Source: Corinectria fuckeliana
Taxonomy: Eukaryota; Ascomycota; Sordariomycetes; Hypocreales; Nectriaceae
Direction: 5' to 3'
DNA: 64,000 bases
Assembly (NCBI GenBank): GCA_019137255.1
Contig: WPDH01000184.1
Span: 22,009 to 86,008, forward strand
The notes beneath the pieces were generated by a model, which saw nothing but the letters and a program-made list of their open reading frames with translations, made no database searches and had not been told where the DNA came from. This document shows, piece by piece, positions 44,437 through 58,832 of this stretch; the first letter of the stretch is position 1, and every line of letters begins with the position of its first letter. A program made the translations under genes and the position numbers.

Positions 44437-45601
44437 GAGAAGCTGGGACGGGCTGTTGAGACGAACTGCCGGATCCGAGTCTCGAGTCTCGGGAGCTGCC
44501 AGCGCAGCGCAATCGCGATACAGGAAATATAGATAGATGGTCCACTCGCGTCGAAGGGGCTGACACAGTGACGGTTCCGTCTTTATACGCACGGTGCCAC
44601 TGTCGCGCGCCTTCTGAACTGTATCATGGCACGAGCGCACTGTGCATATGTGCTATATTTATGTTCCCCTTACCCTGGAACAGTCCCCGATATCTACAAA
44701 TATCGATCGCATCGCCAACACTTCTCACTCGAAACTGGACGAGGACTCCGTAACGCATAATCTCATCTCATCGTCCTTTCTCTTGGTCCCTCTTGGTAAA
44801 GCTGGGCTATTGACATTTGTCAACTACCAACGCCTTCAAGGCCTGTCACAGTAATGTTCTTGTACATGAGTTCCTAGCATAGGCTGCTACAATTAGTTGT
44901 CTCAAGCCTACATCATTTGATACTGTCAGGGTTGAGGTGATGTCTCAAGCCCTCCCATCCCAACGTCCTCCCCACGATATCTCGGCCATTTGACGAGACT
45001 ATTCGTTTTTTGGTTTGTTTCTCACCGAGCAATTCGTTCTCGGGCCGTGTCATCATGGTCTCCTCTTGTCTTGTCCCTGGTCGAACACGAGAAGTGACGA
45101 TCAACTAAGGGACCCCGCTGCATAGGAGTAAACGGAGTAAAAAGATCAGCAACAAATCTCGTCCACATCCTGTCTGATGATTGAATACATTTAAATCACG
45201 AGGCCGGGTGGACGCTCTCATCCAACCCTGAGCTGGTCAATAAACGATCGGCTGAGCTTTACTACATACATAGTATTTCGCTAGATCATGTCATGTGAGG
45301 GACAAGTCGATTTCTCCGGCTCCCGCTTTCCAGGGATCAAGAACGATCAATCCGCGCTAAGGGGAATTCAAGATCAGCCGAATGAGTATTCGCTGCAAAC
45401 TGTCACCGCGGAGGAACAAACGCAACAAACACACAGACAGACAGGTTATTACCAACATGGACCTGAGGTGTACGAATATGTGCTGCGAGGTGAGCTACCC
45501 TATACCACCTCTGTGAAGGACCGGGTCTTATTACGTCACGTGCTGGGCATCACGTGGCAGCACAGTGCTGTAGACCCTAGGCACTATAGGTCTGCACTAT
45601 A
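44437..45601. other. Last GC-normal stretch before the AT-rich block
   Basis: It contains the promoter of the ARMH3-like gene and a 109-codon frame (45288-45617) of unknown nature that ends at the composition boundary. Two CACGTG words lie at 45537-45542 and 45551-45556. No supported gene. Confidence 0.5.
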
Positions 45602-45615
45602 CTGTAGTGACCCTT

Positions 45616-45642
45616 AGGGAGAAGCCGCTAAGGCTTCTCCCT
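45616..45642. repeat. Perfect 11-bp inverted repeat at the GC/AT boundary
   Basis: AGGGAGAAGCC (45616-45626) and its reverse complement (45632-45642) flank a 5-nt loop. It sits exactly where GC-normal DNA turns AT-rich, so it may belong to the end of the oldest inserted element. An LTR beginning TGTAGTGACC at about 45603 is conceivable but unproven. Confidence 0.6.
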
Positions 45643-46254
45643 ATAATATAACTATCCTATTTAATTCTATCTGACCTTTTAAGATAATAGCTTCCTTTTT
45701 GCCCCTTTAGGTAACTATATTTTACTAGTTATAAGCCTAGGTCTTACCCTGATATATTCTCTTTTCACATCTTAGTTAGTATTTCTTCTTTTTGCTGTTT
45801 TAGAGTGTGATTTCTTTAGATTTTACTTTTATAATTCTAACCTTTATTATATTATAAGTTTTAGCTTTAAAACTCTTATATCTTTCTTCTCACCTCTTTT
45901 TAGTACTAGCTTTACTTTATAAGCAGCCTTAGCTTTTATAGTTTAACTTATTCTCTTCTTTTAAACTTTTTTAACTATAGCTTTACTCTAAGAGCAGTCT
46001 AGCCTTTTATAGTCTTACTTCTTTTATCTCTTTTAAGTATCTTATCTGTTATAACTCTATCTTATAAGTAGTTTTAGATATTAATACAGCCTTCTTTCTA
46101 GATTCTTAAATTACCTATTATTAAATTAAGATAGCCTTCTTTCTTTATAATCTCTCTTTTTATTATTAGAACCTTAGGATTATAATTTTATACTTAAACC
46201 TACTCTTACTATAGCTTTATCTTAGTATAATACTAGTAATAGCCTCTCTTATAG
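45643..46254 (+). mobile_element. Left part of the older split element (probably Ty1/copia-like)
   Basis: This AT-rich stretch lies outside the gypsy target duplication and so belongs, with the sequence after 60673, to the element or repeat that gypsy entered. It holds a roughly 70-bp imperfect tandem repeat (units from about 45903 and 45972, TAGCTTTACT-type). Its class is inferred from the right-hand part. Confidence 0.45.
45903..46090. repeat. Imperfect tandem repeat of about 70 bp
   Basis: Two clear units beginning TAGCTTTACT (about 45905 and 45975), each continuing with AAGAGCAG/AAGCAGCC, CTTTTATAGT and TTCTTTTA words, plus a weaker third. Divergence is mainly transitional. Confidence 0.4.
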
Positions 46255-46259
46255 TATTT
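46255..46259. repeat. Target-site duplication TATTT (left) of the gypsy element
   Basis: TATTT lies immediately outside the left LTR and recurs at 60669-60673 immediately outside the right LTR. Five base pairs is the usual Ty3/gypsy duplication length. Confidence 0.8.
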
Positions 46260-46464
46260 TATAAGAGTTAGTCTCACCAGGGTGTAAATATAAAGATTAT
46301 AAAGGTAGGTATTAGTATATTATAAAGCTTCTACTTAATAAGTATTTAGCAAGTGCTTATTTAGCATTCTTAAAGGGGCTACTAGCTTACTATTTAGGCG
46401 AGCCCTAAGGTTAAGCCTTAAAGGCTTATATTAAGTGTTAATAAAGTTAGTGCTAACTATTATA
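46260..46464 (-). repeat. 3' LTR of the gypsy element (205 bp)
   Basis: Begins TATAAGAG and ends AACTATTATA on the plus strand. It aligns to the other LTR over its full length without gaps; I count 15 differences, all transitions. Confidence 0.9.
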
Positions 46465-49400
46465 ATTACTCTCTCTCCCTCTAAGCCTTATCTTAAGGTG
46501 TTATTCTTTATAAGAGGAAGTTTATTATTTTCCTATATATATAGTAGTTTACTAACTATATAGAAATAATATAGCCTATTATTAGGTTTATTATAATCTA
46601 AGTGTTATATAAGTAGTTATTAGGTTATTATATAGGGGCCTACTTATTTTACACCCTAAATATTTACTTTAGGTTTTTATTTATCTTAAGTTTAAGATTC
46701 TCTCTTTTTTATAACCTTCTTTAGAACTCTCTTATCTGTGGTTAATATATTAGTTTTCTCTCTTAATTTTATGTTTTTCTATTTAATTAGTTTTTACCCT
46801 CTTAATATTATCTTTACTTACTTGCTAAGTGTTTAGCTCTTATATGCTAATATTAATTCTTAGAGTTATAGCTATAGTGCTAAAAGAGTTTTACACTTAG
46901 GCTAAAATTAATTTTCTTTTTTTAGATAAAAAGTTTTCTAGAATGCTTTTTAGTAGTGTTTTCTACTCTTATTATATCTAATAGAAATACTATTTCTTCT
47001 TATATTCTTATATATATAGTTCTCTTATTTCCTACTATACTATTTGTAAAGCCTTAAATAAGTAATATAGCTAAATATATATTATAAGTACTTAGTAAGC
47101 TATAAGTACTTATACTAATTTTATAATAATAGATTTCTACTAAGTTAGTTCTTATAGTATAATAGTACTAGAACTTTTTTTACTATCTTTCTTATTATAA
47201 CTAGAATAATAAGAAGAAGAGTATTTCTACTATTAGCTATTAGTATATTATTTATACTATTTATACTATTACTACTATATAGTAAAACCTTATTAAGTTT
47301 ACTAAAAACCTTATAGGTATTTATATTTAGAGTAGTAATATATATTTATTTATATACTAGAAAGTAGTTACTTTTACCTAGATTTAAGCTTTATATATTA
47401 AGATTAAATTTAGTTTAATTAACTATAAGAACTAGTTAGTTTTACAAGCTTAATTAGTATCTATAACACTCTTATATTACTATAATAACTCTATCTTTTA
47501 ACTCTTATTATTAGCTCTTTATATCTTAGTAGTTACTAAGTGTATACCTACTATTAAGATATCTAATAAGAGTTCTACTTATACTTTCCCTAATAATTTT
47601 TCTAAGGCTATCTAAGCTTTTATTATTTAGTATTATAATAATAGGGCTTCTAAGCTATTTGTTTCTTTTATAAGTATAGCACCTCTCTACTATAGTAACT
47701 AACTAGCTCTTAACTGTTCTTATAATAATAAGAGCTTAGTATATAGTAATAGTATATTTAGTAATTCTTCTTATTATAGTTTAGTTTATTTTTTAGCTTT
47801 TTTTCACACTTCTTTTTACACCTCTTATAGCTATTAGCTACTTACTTAAGATCTTAAAAGAGAAGCTCTTACTTATTCTAAGGCAGAGTGTATTATAGCT
47901 AAGTAGTAACACTTAGAGGAGAAATAACTCTAGAAGTAAGCTTACTAAGAGTAGAATAAGAAGAATAATAAGAAAAAGAAAAAAGTTTAGCCCTATTATA
48001 ATAGTTAGGTTTATTACGCCTCTTTCTAGGCTTAAATTTTTATTATTAGTTTAGTTTATAATCTAGTTTCTTTTATAGTTTTAAGTAGCTTTTATTTAGG
48101 GTTTTAGTAGTTTAGTTATTTAAGTTTATATTTAAGTTAGAAAGAAAGATAAGTATTTATTATCTAGTTATTATTAGGTTTTTACCTATTATTAGAGATT
48201 CTTATTATCTTATTTTTTATATATATACTTTTATTATTAGTAATATTATTATACTACTTTTATTATATTTTCTAAGTAAATTATAAGTTCCTAAGTGTTA
48301 TATTTTACTAGCTATCTTATCTATTTTACTAAGTAAAAGGTTTTCTCTCTTATTTTTTTATTTATAATAATTTTTTTAACTTCTTACTTATTCTCTTCTT
48401 TTTTAAGTTCTAAAAGAGTTATTAAGTATTTATTAAGTATTTTATATATATCTTTTTATAGTTTAATAAGTAAGACTAAAAATATATTATATATCTTATA
48501 GTATTATTCTAGCAGGTAAACTTAATAAGCTTATTTTCTAACTTTTTTAACTATTATAACCTAGATAAACTTAGGTGCTAATTTCTTATATTTAAATTAG
48601 AAGTTATATATAAATAGTCTTACTATTTATTCTACTTAGTATTCCTATTTAAGATGTCTTTTATTATAGTTCTTAGCTTAAGCTTTTATTACTTATTTTT
48701 AGTACTTATAGGTCTTATTATATACTTAGTAAAGAGTTTTAATATATTTAGTTACTTCTTATATAGTGGTTTTTAAGTATTATAGTATATACTTTACTAC
48801 CCTTAGGTAGTACTTATATAAGGCTTATATTAGAGATATACTAATACTACTATATTAACTGTTATTATATATAAATTCTGCTTTTAGTAATTATACTACT
48901 TATCTTTTAGGAGACTTTTCTATATAGATTTATAAATATTTCTTTATAGCTTAGTTTATTCTCTCTATTTAGCTATTAGTCTATAAGTAGTATATAATAG
49001 ATAGTTACTAATAGGTTACCTTCTTAATTATAAGGTCCTTTTAAAATTAGCTTATAAGAAGCTTATTTTTATTACTTATAATCTTTTTAGGACTTCTAAA
49101 CTTATATTTCACCTGCTTATAAAGCACTTATACTAATTAAGCTATTATTATAGTCTTCTTATAGGAAATAAATATTATATATTTTATTATATAATATATA
49201 ATTACTAAAATTATATTATATTTCTTACTATCTGCTTATATACTATTTAGTAAACCTATAATAAAGTTTATACTAATTTCTTAGAATAAGTATAATAGTA
49301 TTAGGAGTGATTATAAATATCTATAGGGCTTATATCTTAGGGTTCTTACCTTTTAGTATAGTTAGTAGCTAGTTATATACTTAGCTATATCTTTTCTAAT

Positions 49401-50599
49401 CTTATTCTAATAGAACTTTCTACTAATAAGTTTTAATATCTTTATAGTTCTTATATGTTTTACTCTAAGATTATTATAGTATTAGTATAAGATTTTAAGT
49501 CTTAATACCTCTTATATAAGAATTACTAGTTTACTCTTAAAGAATAAGATTCTATTTTAATTATAAAAGTAGTAGCCTAGCTTACTAGCTGTTTATTACA
49601 CTCTTACTAACTGTTATTAACAGAACTAATTATTAGCTTATAATCCTCTAACTAGTTCTTCTAAGTATAGTAAGAGTTATAATAAGAATACTATTTTGCC
49701 TTTTATAAGCTCTCTTATAATTTAGCATAAGATATATTACTCTAGATTAATAATCCTAGCTCTAGTAGAGTCCTTTTAGCTTTCTTAATAGGCTATTTCT
49801 TACTAAGTATTCTCTAACTGCTCTTAGGTTATATTAGCCTGTCTCTAAGCTTAGGTGACTATAAAGATAAATACTTCTTATATCTAACTTTTTTAGTCTT
49901 TCTAAAGAGTTTAAGGTAAGAGGTGCTCTTTTTAGACTTATTATCTTATAAGGTCTTTAAGACTTACTTATACTACTTATATATATACTCTTATAGTTTT
50001 TATCTTACCTTTAATATTAGTAATTATTTATTATATATTTAGCAGTAGATTTTTAACTATCTATAGCTTTATTATAAGAGTAAGTAGTATATTATTATAG
50101 CTAATCTTACTCTCTATATAGTTAGAATATCTTAATAGTCTATTTATAAGGTTTTAAATCCTAAGATAATATTTAATATTAAAGTTAAAAGGTGCTAACT
50201 TATATACTTAATAAGTAAGCCTTTCTTAAAGGTCTTATACTAGTATAGTAATTACTCTTTTAAGTACTATATAGTCTATTAGTAAAAGAAACCTATCTAA
50301 AAGTCTTAGCAGGTAGTAGCTCTAATACTTAAGGCTTTTAATAATAGCTAATAGCTCTTATTATCTTATATCTTACTATTACTTTATATCTATAAGCTTA
50401 TATAATATATAAGTAATAAGTTTTTATTAATTATTAAATAGTTATATTAAGATCTCTAAGATTACTTATAAGAATATATTTATTTTTACTTATATATACT
50501 TAGTAAGGTTTTAATATTATAGAATAGTTACTAAGTAGAATATATACTTAAGAGTTTAAAATACTATTTTCTTTTTCTCTTCTTATTAAAACCTTTTAG

Positions 50600-51480
50600 C
50601 TCTTTTATCTTATTTTAGTTAGGCTGTTAAGAGGGTAGTAATTTTAAAGTACTTTATAATAAACTTTTAGTAGAAGTTATAAAATTCTTAAAAAACTTAA
50701 ATATCTTTAATATTTTTTAGTATTAGCCACTTAGTAATTATATAGACTTTAGAGGAGTCTATTTTTAATCTCTTCTAGGTAATAATATACTTTAGAAACT
50801 TAACTTCTTATTAGTAAAATATATATTTTAATAGCTTAGTATATAGTTAAAAGCTTTATAGTCTATAAAGTATCTTTTTAATATTCTTAGTATACTATTC
50901 TCTAGTTTTTAAGTATATAATAATATTATCTAAGTATATAATATAATAAGTATTTAGTAACTTAGTAAGCACTTAGTAAATATATACTTAGAATATAGCT
51001 AGAGTATTAGTTAATCTAAATAGTATAATAGTATATTTAAAGTAACTATATCTTATATAAAATATAGTTTTCTACTAGTTATCTAGCTTAATCTAGATAT
51101 AGTAATACATATTATAGATATTAATCTTTAAGATTTATTTTACTCTAGATAATTAATCTAATAGATTACTAATTAATAGTAATAGATAATAGTTTTTCAC
51201 TATAATAGTATTAAGGCTTTTATAGTTTATATAGATTTAGATTTTTTTATTCTTTTTTAGTATAAAAAGAATAAGTATACTAGCTTTACTTATAGAATAT
51301 CTAATCTAACTATTTGCTATATTCTTAGTAATATATTTATAAATAACTTAAGCTTACTTCTTATTAGTAAGATATATTTATCCTAGTAAAGGTTTCCTCT
51401 CTAGTTATAAGTTAATTAAGTGTTTTACTTCTTCTAGTAGTAGTAAAGTTTTTAATACTTTCTTACTAAAGGTTTCTCTT
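50600..51480 (-). pseudogene. Ty3/gypsy reverse-transcriptase domain remnant
   Basis: Reading the minus strand through stops shows the ordered blocks of a Ty3-type reverse transcriptase, with the catalytic box at about 50924-50938. Stops are mainly TAG/TAA where Gln or Trp is expected, and Asp-to-Asn changes are present, as G-to-A and C-to-T transitions would cause. Non-functional. Confidence 0.85.
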
Positions 51481-52002
51481 TCTAACTCTAGTTTAGCTAG
51501 TAAGATATTATCTTCTTATTCTTTTAAATCCTCTTTTAGAATAGGTATTAGCTACTTATCTAGTAATAGTATACTATTAATATATATAATAAATACCTTT
51601 TTGTTATCTTTTACTAAGCTTTTTATAAAGAATATAAGGTTTTAGACTAAAATAAGTTTATAAGTTTATATATATATTTAAGTGTTAATTATAATACCTT
51701 CTTCTCTTATCACTTAAGTAGATAAAAGTAAGTTACTAGCCCCTTTTAGGTATTATACTTTTATAAATAGCTTTCTTACTTTCTTAGGGAACTCTTAGTG
51801 ATTTAGTAGGAAGAAGGTTAGCTAGTAGGCTAGTAAGAGAAGAGTAATTATCCTATTAAAGCTAGCTAGGTTTAGTACCTTTTAATTTAGATTAGACTTA
51901 AGATTTAACTTTTATACTAGTTGTTAGCTAATAAGATTAACTTATATATAAGTGTTTATATTTATCTTAACTTCTTTTTTAGTAAATACTTATATAATAA
52001 GT

Positions 52003-52015
52003 ATCTTACCTTATA
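52003..52015. repeat. Left copy of the LINE target-site duplication (about 13 bp)
   Basis: ATCTTACCTTATA here recurs at 58861-58873, directly after the TAA-rich tail of the LINE. The first one or two bases are ambiguous with the tail, so 11-13 bp is the range. Confidence 0.8.
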
Positions 52016-53069
52016 AATAGACTTATAATATAAAGAGACTCTTTTATATATATTAGCTTAGATACACCTCTAAAATCGAAAAGAAGACTAGTATTAAATT
52101 CGGGAATATTAATTCTATCTAGGTATTATTATAAACCTGAGCTGAGCTTAAAGTGTGGATATAATAGTAGAAAGAGGCCTAAATTTAGGCCTTATATTAT
52201 CTGTCTATATAAATAACACAGCAGAACAGGTAAACCCCTAAGCCTAGCTGTAACCTTACTAATACTAAGATAAACTTAACATAAACTAGCTGCTATTAAA
52301 AGCTGACTAACTTACCCTTTCTCTCCCTGCTAAAGAAATAAAAAGCCTTCTTGTCTAACTAATCACCTTATACTATACCCTCTTATAAAGCTGAGACGCA
52401 GACACTATAATCCCTTAGGACTTAAACTAAAGCCAACTTAACACTAAGTTTACTCTCTGCTAAATTAAAAGAAAAATTAATACCCTCTCTCTCTCTTACT
52501 CTTATATAGTAGTTACATCCTAATTAGGGTGTGTTTACACCCTAGCTCTAACCTGGGCTTAGAAAGTTACTATCTAAGTTAATAAAAAAGCCGCCCCCTC
52601 TAAACCTAATATATATATAAACACTAAAGTAGTTATAGCTATAAACCTTACCACTTAGACTAAAAACGCTAAGGCTATAAGGTGACTCCCTAGTGGTAAC
52701 TAGTAAGTCTTTTTTAATAATAAAATAATAGTAAAAAACTATAAGAGGGATCTAAGATAGGTCTAAAAAACCTTCTTAGGCGGTATAGTATTATACTAAT
52801 AGTAGTAGGTAGTTACTATAAGAGTATAAGTTAATTTAGTTAAGAACTTAACGCCTAAGCAGCTTATAAAGAAACTTAAAGAGGAAAACCTAAGATCTAT
52901 TTTCTCTTATACTATACTCCCCTAAAGAGCTAATAAACAAAAGGTAATCTCACTCTATTTTAGCTTTAAAAATAAGATAATAGTAGACTAACTTTGTGAG
53001 AGAGGCTTTCTCTAGGAAAAAGGCCTTTATAATATTTCCCCCTTTTGCGAATAGGCTAATCTTAAGTAG

Positions 53070-53200
53070 TGTTACTAATACTATAGCTTTAGCTATCTAG
53101 CTAGATACTGCCTTTTAAAGTAACCTACTTATAGCTAGTATAAATCTTAAGCTTATACTAAAAACAACTATATCTTAAAATAAGATAAAACTAGAGCTTA
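53070..53200 (+). pseudogene. LINE ORF1 zinc-knuckle remnants (two in tandem)
   Basis: Two motifs with C-x2-C-x4-H-x4-C spacing can be traced if Cys-to-Tyr and His-to-Tyr transitions are allowed. The first starts at about 53076, the second about 65 bp later. Confidence 0.6.
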
Positions 53201-55039
53201 CTATATAAACTATAAAAAAGGCTACCTAGTATAGTAGAGAAGCTGCCTAATCTAAAGTGCTAAACTATTAGCTGTAAAGTTAGTATATATTAACTAATCT
53301 TGCTGTTTTAACACTATATGTAACCTCTAATCTTACTATAATCTTAACACTTAAACTAACTTAGATAAAAATAATAGATAAAATATAGTTAAGAGAAAAC
53401 AAGCTTTACTCCCCTAAAAACCTACCCCTCTAGCTAACACTCTAAGACTAGGCTTAGGTCGCCCTAGAGGTAGCATAAATATAGTAAAGTAGAACTAACA
53501 ACTTAATACTTTCTTTAGCTTAACCCCCCCTCTTTTACTTCCCCTAGGAAATACTACCCTAGTAATCACCTTAGATAATACCTTTCTAACCCTGCTTATA
53601 GTATAACTTACTATAGTAGAAATAAATACTAACTAAATTATAATATTTCTACTTTTACTTTCTTCTTATAAGCTAACCCTAATAATACCTAGGACTAAGA
53701 CTAATAAGATAGACTTAAGAAATAACTAATATTATTATAACTTATCTAATAGAATATTAGGAAAATATAAGTAACCCTCTAATCTCTCCTTAGAGGGGAA
53801 ACCTAAGCTAATATCCTTATAATATAAGAGCTATACCTTTATGCTACTAGTGCTCCCGCTCTAAAGCTTAGTAGCTATACTATTATTTAAGCCTTAAATA
53901 GCCCCTAAAGAGCAGTCTTTTATATTTATAGCAACTTAAGAATACTAGACTATATAGCAGAACCAGACTAGTGCTAAGCTAATATTAACTTAGGAGATAA
54001 CTAAGTGATCTTTATTTTCTTAGTTTACTTTTCTTCCCTCTTAAACAAATAAACTACCTGCTAGGAAACCTCTCTTCTTAACCTTAAAATAATCTCCTCT
54101 TAATACCTAGTAGTGCTTACTAGGGACTTTAATTTATATTACTAAGTATAAGAATCCTTTTAGAACCCTTATATAAGAGCTACCTAACTTATAAAACTTG
54201 CTAAATCTTAAGACCTCTCCCTTCTAAACCCCCCTAGTATAATCTTATAGTAAGAGGGAAATAACACTAAATTAGCTATTAATCTAACCTAGTCCTTAAG
54301 AGGAGCCCACATCTGATATACTAGTATCCCCTCTTTTAGGGGCTCTAACTACCTACCTTTTAGCTATTAAATTCTCGCTTCTAAAGCCTACTTTTATATT
54401 ACCTTAAGACTAAACTAGAAGCTTCTAGATACCTCCTAAGCTTTAGCTAATCTTATATGCCTCTTATAGCTAATAAACTTAATAATAATAGAAGAGCTAG
54501 ACTTTTATACTAATATATTAGTCTAAGGCCTAATAGAGGTCAGTTTAAATAGTACTCCTCTTATAAAAGGTGAAACTCTAAAGAATACCTGGTGAAATAA
54601 ACCTGCCTAAGAAGTAGTTCTTTAAGAAAGATAGGCTTACTAGACCTAGTGTTACTACCAGAATAAGGTTATCTTAACTGCACTCTAAGAAGCCTTAAGA
54701 ACAAAATAGAGAGCTATCTACTATATATATATATCCGCCTAGTAATATACCCTTTATAAAATAATACCTGAGAAAGGCGGAGCTTAGTATATAGCTAAAT
54801 AGGCTTAAGCTAAGAGCTGAAAGACTCTGGGCCTAAGTATAATACCACCTCTTAAGCTCCTAAACAGCTCCTCTGCTTTAACTACTAAAGAAAAAGTAGC
54901 AGCCCTCTTAAGAAAATTCTTTCTGCTACCTCTCTCTCTCACTAAAAATAATAATACTACCCTAAACTAACCTCTCTTTAAGATAAGACAGGAGGTATAT
55001 TACCTTTTAGTCTAGGAAATTATTAAAGATACCTAAAAT

Positions 55040-56200
55040 TAGAAAGCTATAAGGCTAGATAGGATCCTAAACAGCCTTCTTAGCTTAGGAGGGAAAAGCC
55101 TTATAAAAAAGATAGCCCTTCTAGCTAAGGCTAGTTTTCGCCTTAAACACTTTCTAAAGGTGTTTTAAACCTCTAATATAGTAGTTATTCTTAAGGCAGA
55201 GAAACCTCTTACTAAGGTGGTATTATAGTGACTTATAGTCTTACTCTTAACACTAGAGAAGATACTAAAAAAACTTATTATAAATCACCTTTAATATATA
55301 GCTGTGTAAAAATTCTTACTTTTAGATGCCTAATATAGTAATAGGCCTAACTGCTTAGTTAACTTAGCTATCTTTACTCTTACTAACTAAATCCTAATAA
55401 TATAAGGCCTAAGCGGGGTCTGCTTAATACTCTGCCTAGATATTATTAGTGCCTTTAATATAGTCTCTTATAAGAAGCTTATTTAGATACTTTAGAATAA
55501 AGGTTTTCCCTCTTAGATCCTAAACTAGCTTATAACCTTCCTAAGTGATTAGAAAACCTAACTATCTATTAATAGTATTAAGTTAGCCCTAATCTAACCT
55601 TAGATAGGAGTCCCTTAAGGTTCCCCTCTCTTACTTATTCTTTTTATCCTTTACACAGCTAACCTTTATAAGGCCTTAAAAAAGGTTAAAAGTACTAATA
55701 CTATTATATTTATAAATAATATACACCTACTTGTGTTTAGTAACTTTGTTATAGTAACTTACACCTGACTCTAAGCTGCTTATAATATCTGCCTTAAATA
55801 GTTAAAATCTTATAGTCTTACTTTTAACCTAGTAAAATATAAGCTAGTTTGCTTTAATACTAGATATAGTCTTATTAGAGGTAGCCTTAATATTAGCATA
55901 AAAACTATCCGCCCCTAAAGTAAGGTTTAAGTCCTTAGTGTGATTTTCTACTAAAAGCTTATATAGAAGGAATATAAAAAGGCTATTAAAAAGAAGATAA
56001 AAACCTAATACTTCTCTCTAGATAAGCTTATCTTATTTACAGCTAGACCTTAGCTTACTTATACTTAAGTTATCTATCTTATAGTTATTTATATAGCTAT
56101 AAGTTATAAGTTAGTTATCTAGTATACTCTAACTAAAGAGGATAATAAACCTAAGGGCCTAGCCTAATCTCTAGTTACTCTTAAAAAAGCCTGCCTCTAA
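55040..56200 (+). pseudogene. LINE reverse-transcriptase remnant
   Basis: The blocks LDIISAFN, GFPS.ILN, GVP.GSPL, LFILYTANLYKALKK and INNIHLLVF follow the order of jockey/Tad-type reverse transcriptases. Stops fall mostly where Gln or Trp is expected. Confidence 0.85.
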
Positions 56201-58489
56201 AGAGTTATAAGAGTATATAAATTAACCCTGTTCTAACACTTATATAGCAAAGCTTATATTACCCCTCTTAACTTATAGCTAAATATAAAAACCACCTAGT
56301 TTTATAAGAACTTAAAGCTCTCTAGTCTAGGCTAAAAGCTTAAAGACACCTTAGTAAGTGTCTAATACTACCTATAAACAAGATTAACTTACCCCCTTTA
56401 CAGCCTAGAAACCCTAAATACCTTAGAAAAGTACTAAGTAGCTTTAGAAGACTACAAGAAGGACTTAAATACTATATTAATCTTAAAATAGACAGATAGG
56501 TAGTGCTATAAAGCTGATATAGCTAATACTTTAAGAGTGAGATAATACCTACTTGTAGAATATAAACTTAGATGAAAAATTCTAAAAATACATAAAACTC
56601 TTAAGAAAGCTAAATTCTTAATCTTAATTTAAGCCTAAACAGGCTATATTAGCCTCTAAGCTTACCTTCTATAATACTATATCCTTAGGTTAATCTTAGC
56701 CTAGTGTCTTTACAGCCGCGAAAATAAAACCTCTCACCACCTAGTAGCTTTTTGCTAAAATCTCACTACTAAACGCTAAGAACTTTACTAGTCTACTAGT
56801 ATTATCTTAAACTTTAAACAAACTACTACTAAACTAGGACTAGTCTAAACCTTAGTAAAGTAGCTTCTTTACCTAGGCAGACTTAAATAATTTAACTATA
56901 TTACCTACCTTCACTAGAAGTGAGAGAATAATAAGTTTAACCTAATCCCCCTCTAAGCCCTACTTAGAGGAGAATAGTTAATCTTGCTAAGTTAACTACT
57001 AAACTAATTAATATATCTTTACACTTATATATATTTATATTTATATAGTAAAAAAGTAAGTTCTAAGCTTAAACTAAAGTTAAAAGGCTAATATTTCTTT
57101 ACCTAAGCGGGCTTATACTATACTATAAATTATTAACTAGTAACTAGTATAATAATAAAAATAAAAGTAGAAGAGAACTCCTCTCTAAAACTATACCACC
57201 TAATATAATACTAGCCTAAGACTAATCCTCTCTTAATATAACTAAGCAGGAAGGGGAGAGAAAGCAGGCTTACTATAAAGAGGCCTAACCTCTAAGGCGA
57301 TCCTAGCCTTATCGCTTAAATTCCTTAAAACCTTATAGTGCTAAAAGTTATTAGTACTAACTAATACTAGGATAAGACTAATTAGATATATAATATAGTG
57401 ATATTTATAAAGGAATTAATATATAACTTTTTAACCCTCCTAAACTTTACTAAATAACTTATTAATACTATCCTACAGATAATTAAGCTTATCAGCTAGA
57501 TACTAGACTATAGTTAAGTTAGTAAGGTTATAATACCCTTTAGCACCCCTATTGCTAGTGGGAGTACTAGGGGATAATATAACTGTCTTGCCTTTAAGTT
57601 AAGAATAGAAATCCCCTCTAGTATATAAGAGTCTAAAAGGCCTTATAATAACAGCCCTAACTAAGCCTGTGGTAATACTATATTAAGCCTAAGTCTTAGC
57701 CTTAGTGCTAAACCTATAAGCTTACTAAGCATGTTAAATTAAACTAATAAACTTGTCCTGCTTATTATAGCAGGCCTAAGAAAAAAGGTTAGCTTAACCT
57801 TAGTTAGAGGCTGCCTTAAACTCACCTGCTTCTTCTTCTTAGTATTTTTAGGTATAATACTAAGAGTGACAACTAAGGTATAATATGCAGGGATAATACT
57901 AGTAGAAGCAGCTAGCTAATTAGAATCTATAAGCTATATAAGTTAGTACTAATACTAATCTAAGGACTCACAGATAAATACTTACCTACTTATATACCCT
58001 CTTAGAGTGATAATACTAAAAACACTTTATAGAGATTAAACCTAAAAGAATAAGCCTATTATAATACTAACCTAATACTATTCTAATAACTTACTAGCTA
58101 CTAAACTATAAATATAGTTAAAATACCCTAATACTAGATAAGATAAATATTTCTTATAAGATATAACACTAGAAAATATTAGTATAATACTAATTTAAGA
58201 CTAATTAGACCCTAAGAAGACCTAAAGAATACTCACATCTTAATATATACTTCCACCTAGTATAAGAGGCAGTCTCGCTTAGTAGGTAATAAGCTCACCT
58301 TAGGGACAGAAGGTGTTTCTAATATTATAAAGATAAAAATTTTTAAAAACAAATAATAAGGCTTAAAGTGATATTAGTCTAATATTAAAAAGACGAAAAA
58401 ATAATATAATACTTACTAAGATAGGCGTGAGAGCTTAGGTTGTGATTAATAATAAGAAAAAAAGAAGAACAAGAAATAATCATAGGGTG

Positions 58490-58535
58490 AGAGACCCTAA
58501 GTGGGGTGTGTATACATATATATAACACCTTAGGG
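58490..58535. repeat. Hairpin-forming inverted repeat near the LINE 3' region
   Basis: ACCCTAAGTGGGGTGT and AACACCTTAGGGT flank an AT-rich loop. It is one of the few CG-retaining patches of the block. A similar AGGGTGTG...CACCCT arrangement occurs near 52513-52534. Confidence 0.5.
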
Positions 58536-58832
58536 TTTTTTTTGCCTTATAAAACTTTCACTTAGAACCTTTACTATATAAATTTCTTTCTCTTATCTAG
58601 GACTAAGTCTCTCTCTTTTTAAGATCACTTTAGGCTTAAAACTCTAGCGAGAGAGCACTAGATAAGTTAGTTAAGAGACTAATCTTAGTTTTTAGAGATG
58701 TAATAATAAGAGAAGAAGAGGGGTTTTATCTGGCTAAAGTAGCTCTAGCCTCGTCTTAGTAATACTTAGGCTACTTATATAGTTCTACTTATTAATAGAA
58801 GGGAGTTTAAGTAATCTAAATTAGTTAGAATA

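Noticed and set aside
45288..45617. Plus-strand frame of 109 codons at the edge of the AT-rich block
   Set aside because: No domain, signal peptide or splice support; it ends inside the possible terminal repeat of an element.
46465..50600. Integrase and RNase H of the gypsy element
   Set aside because: Expected here from the element's layout, but I could not identify individual motifs with enough certainty to annotate them.
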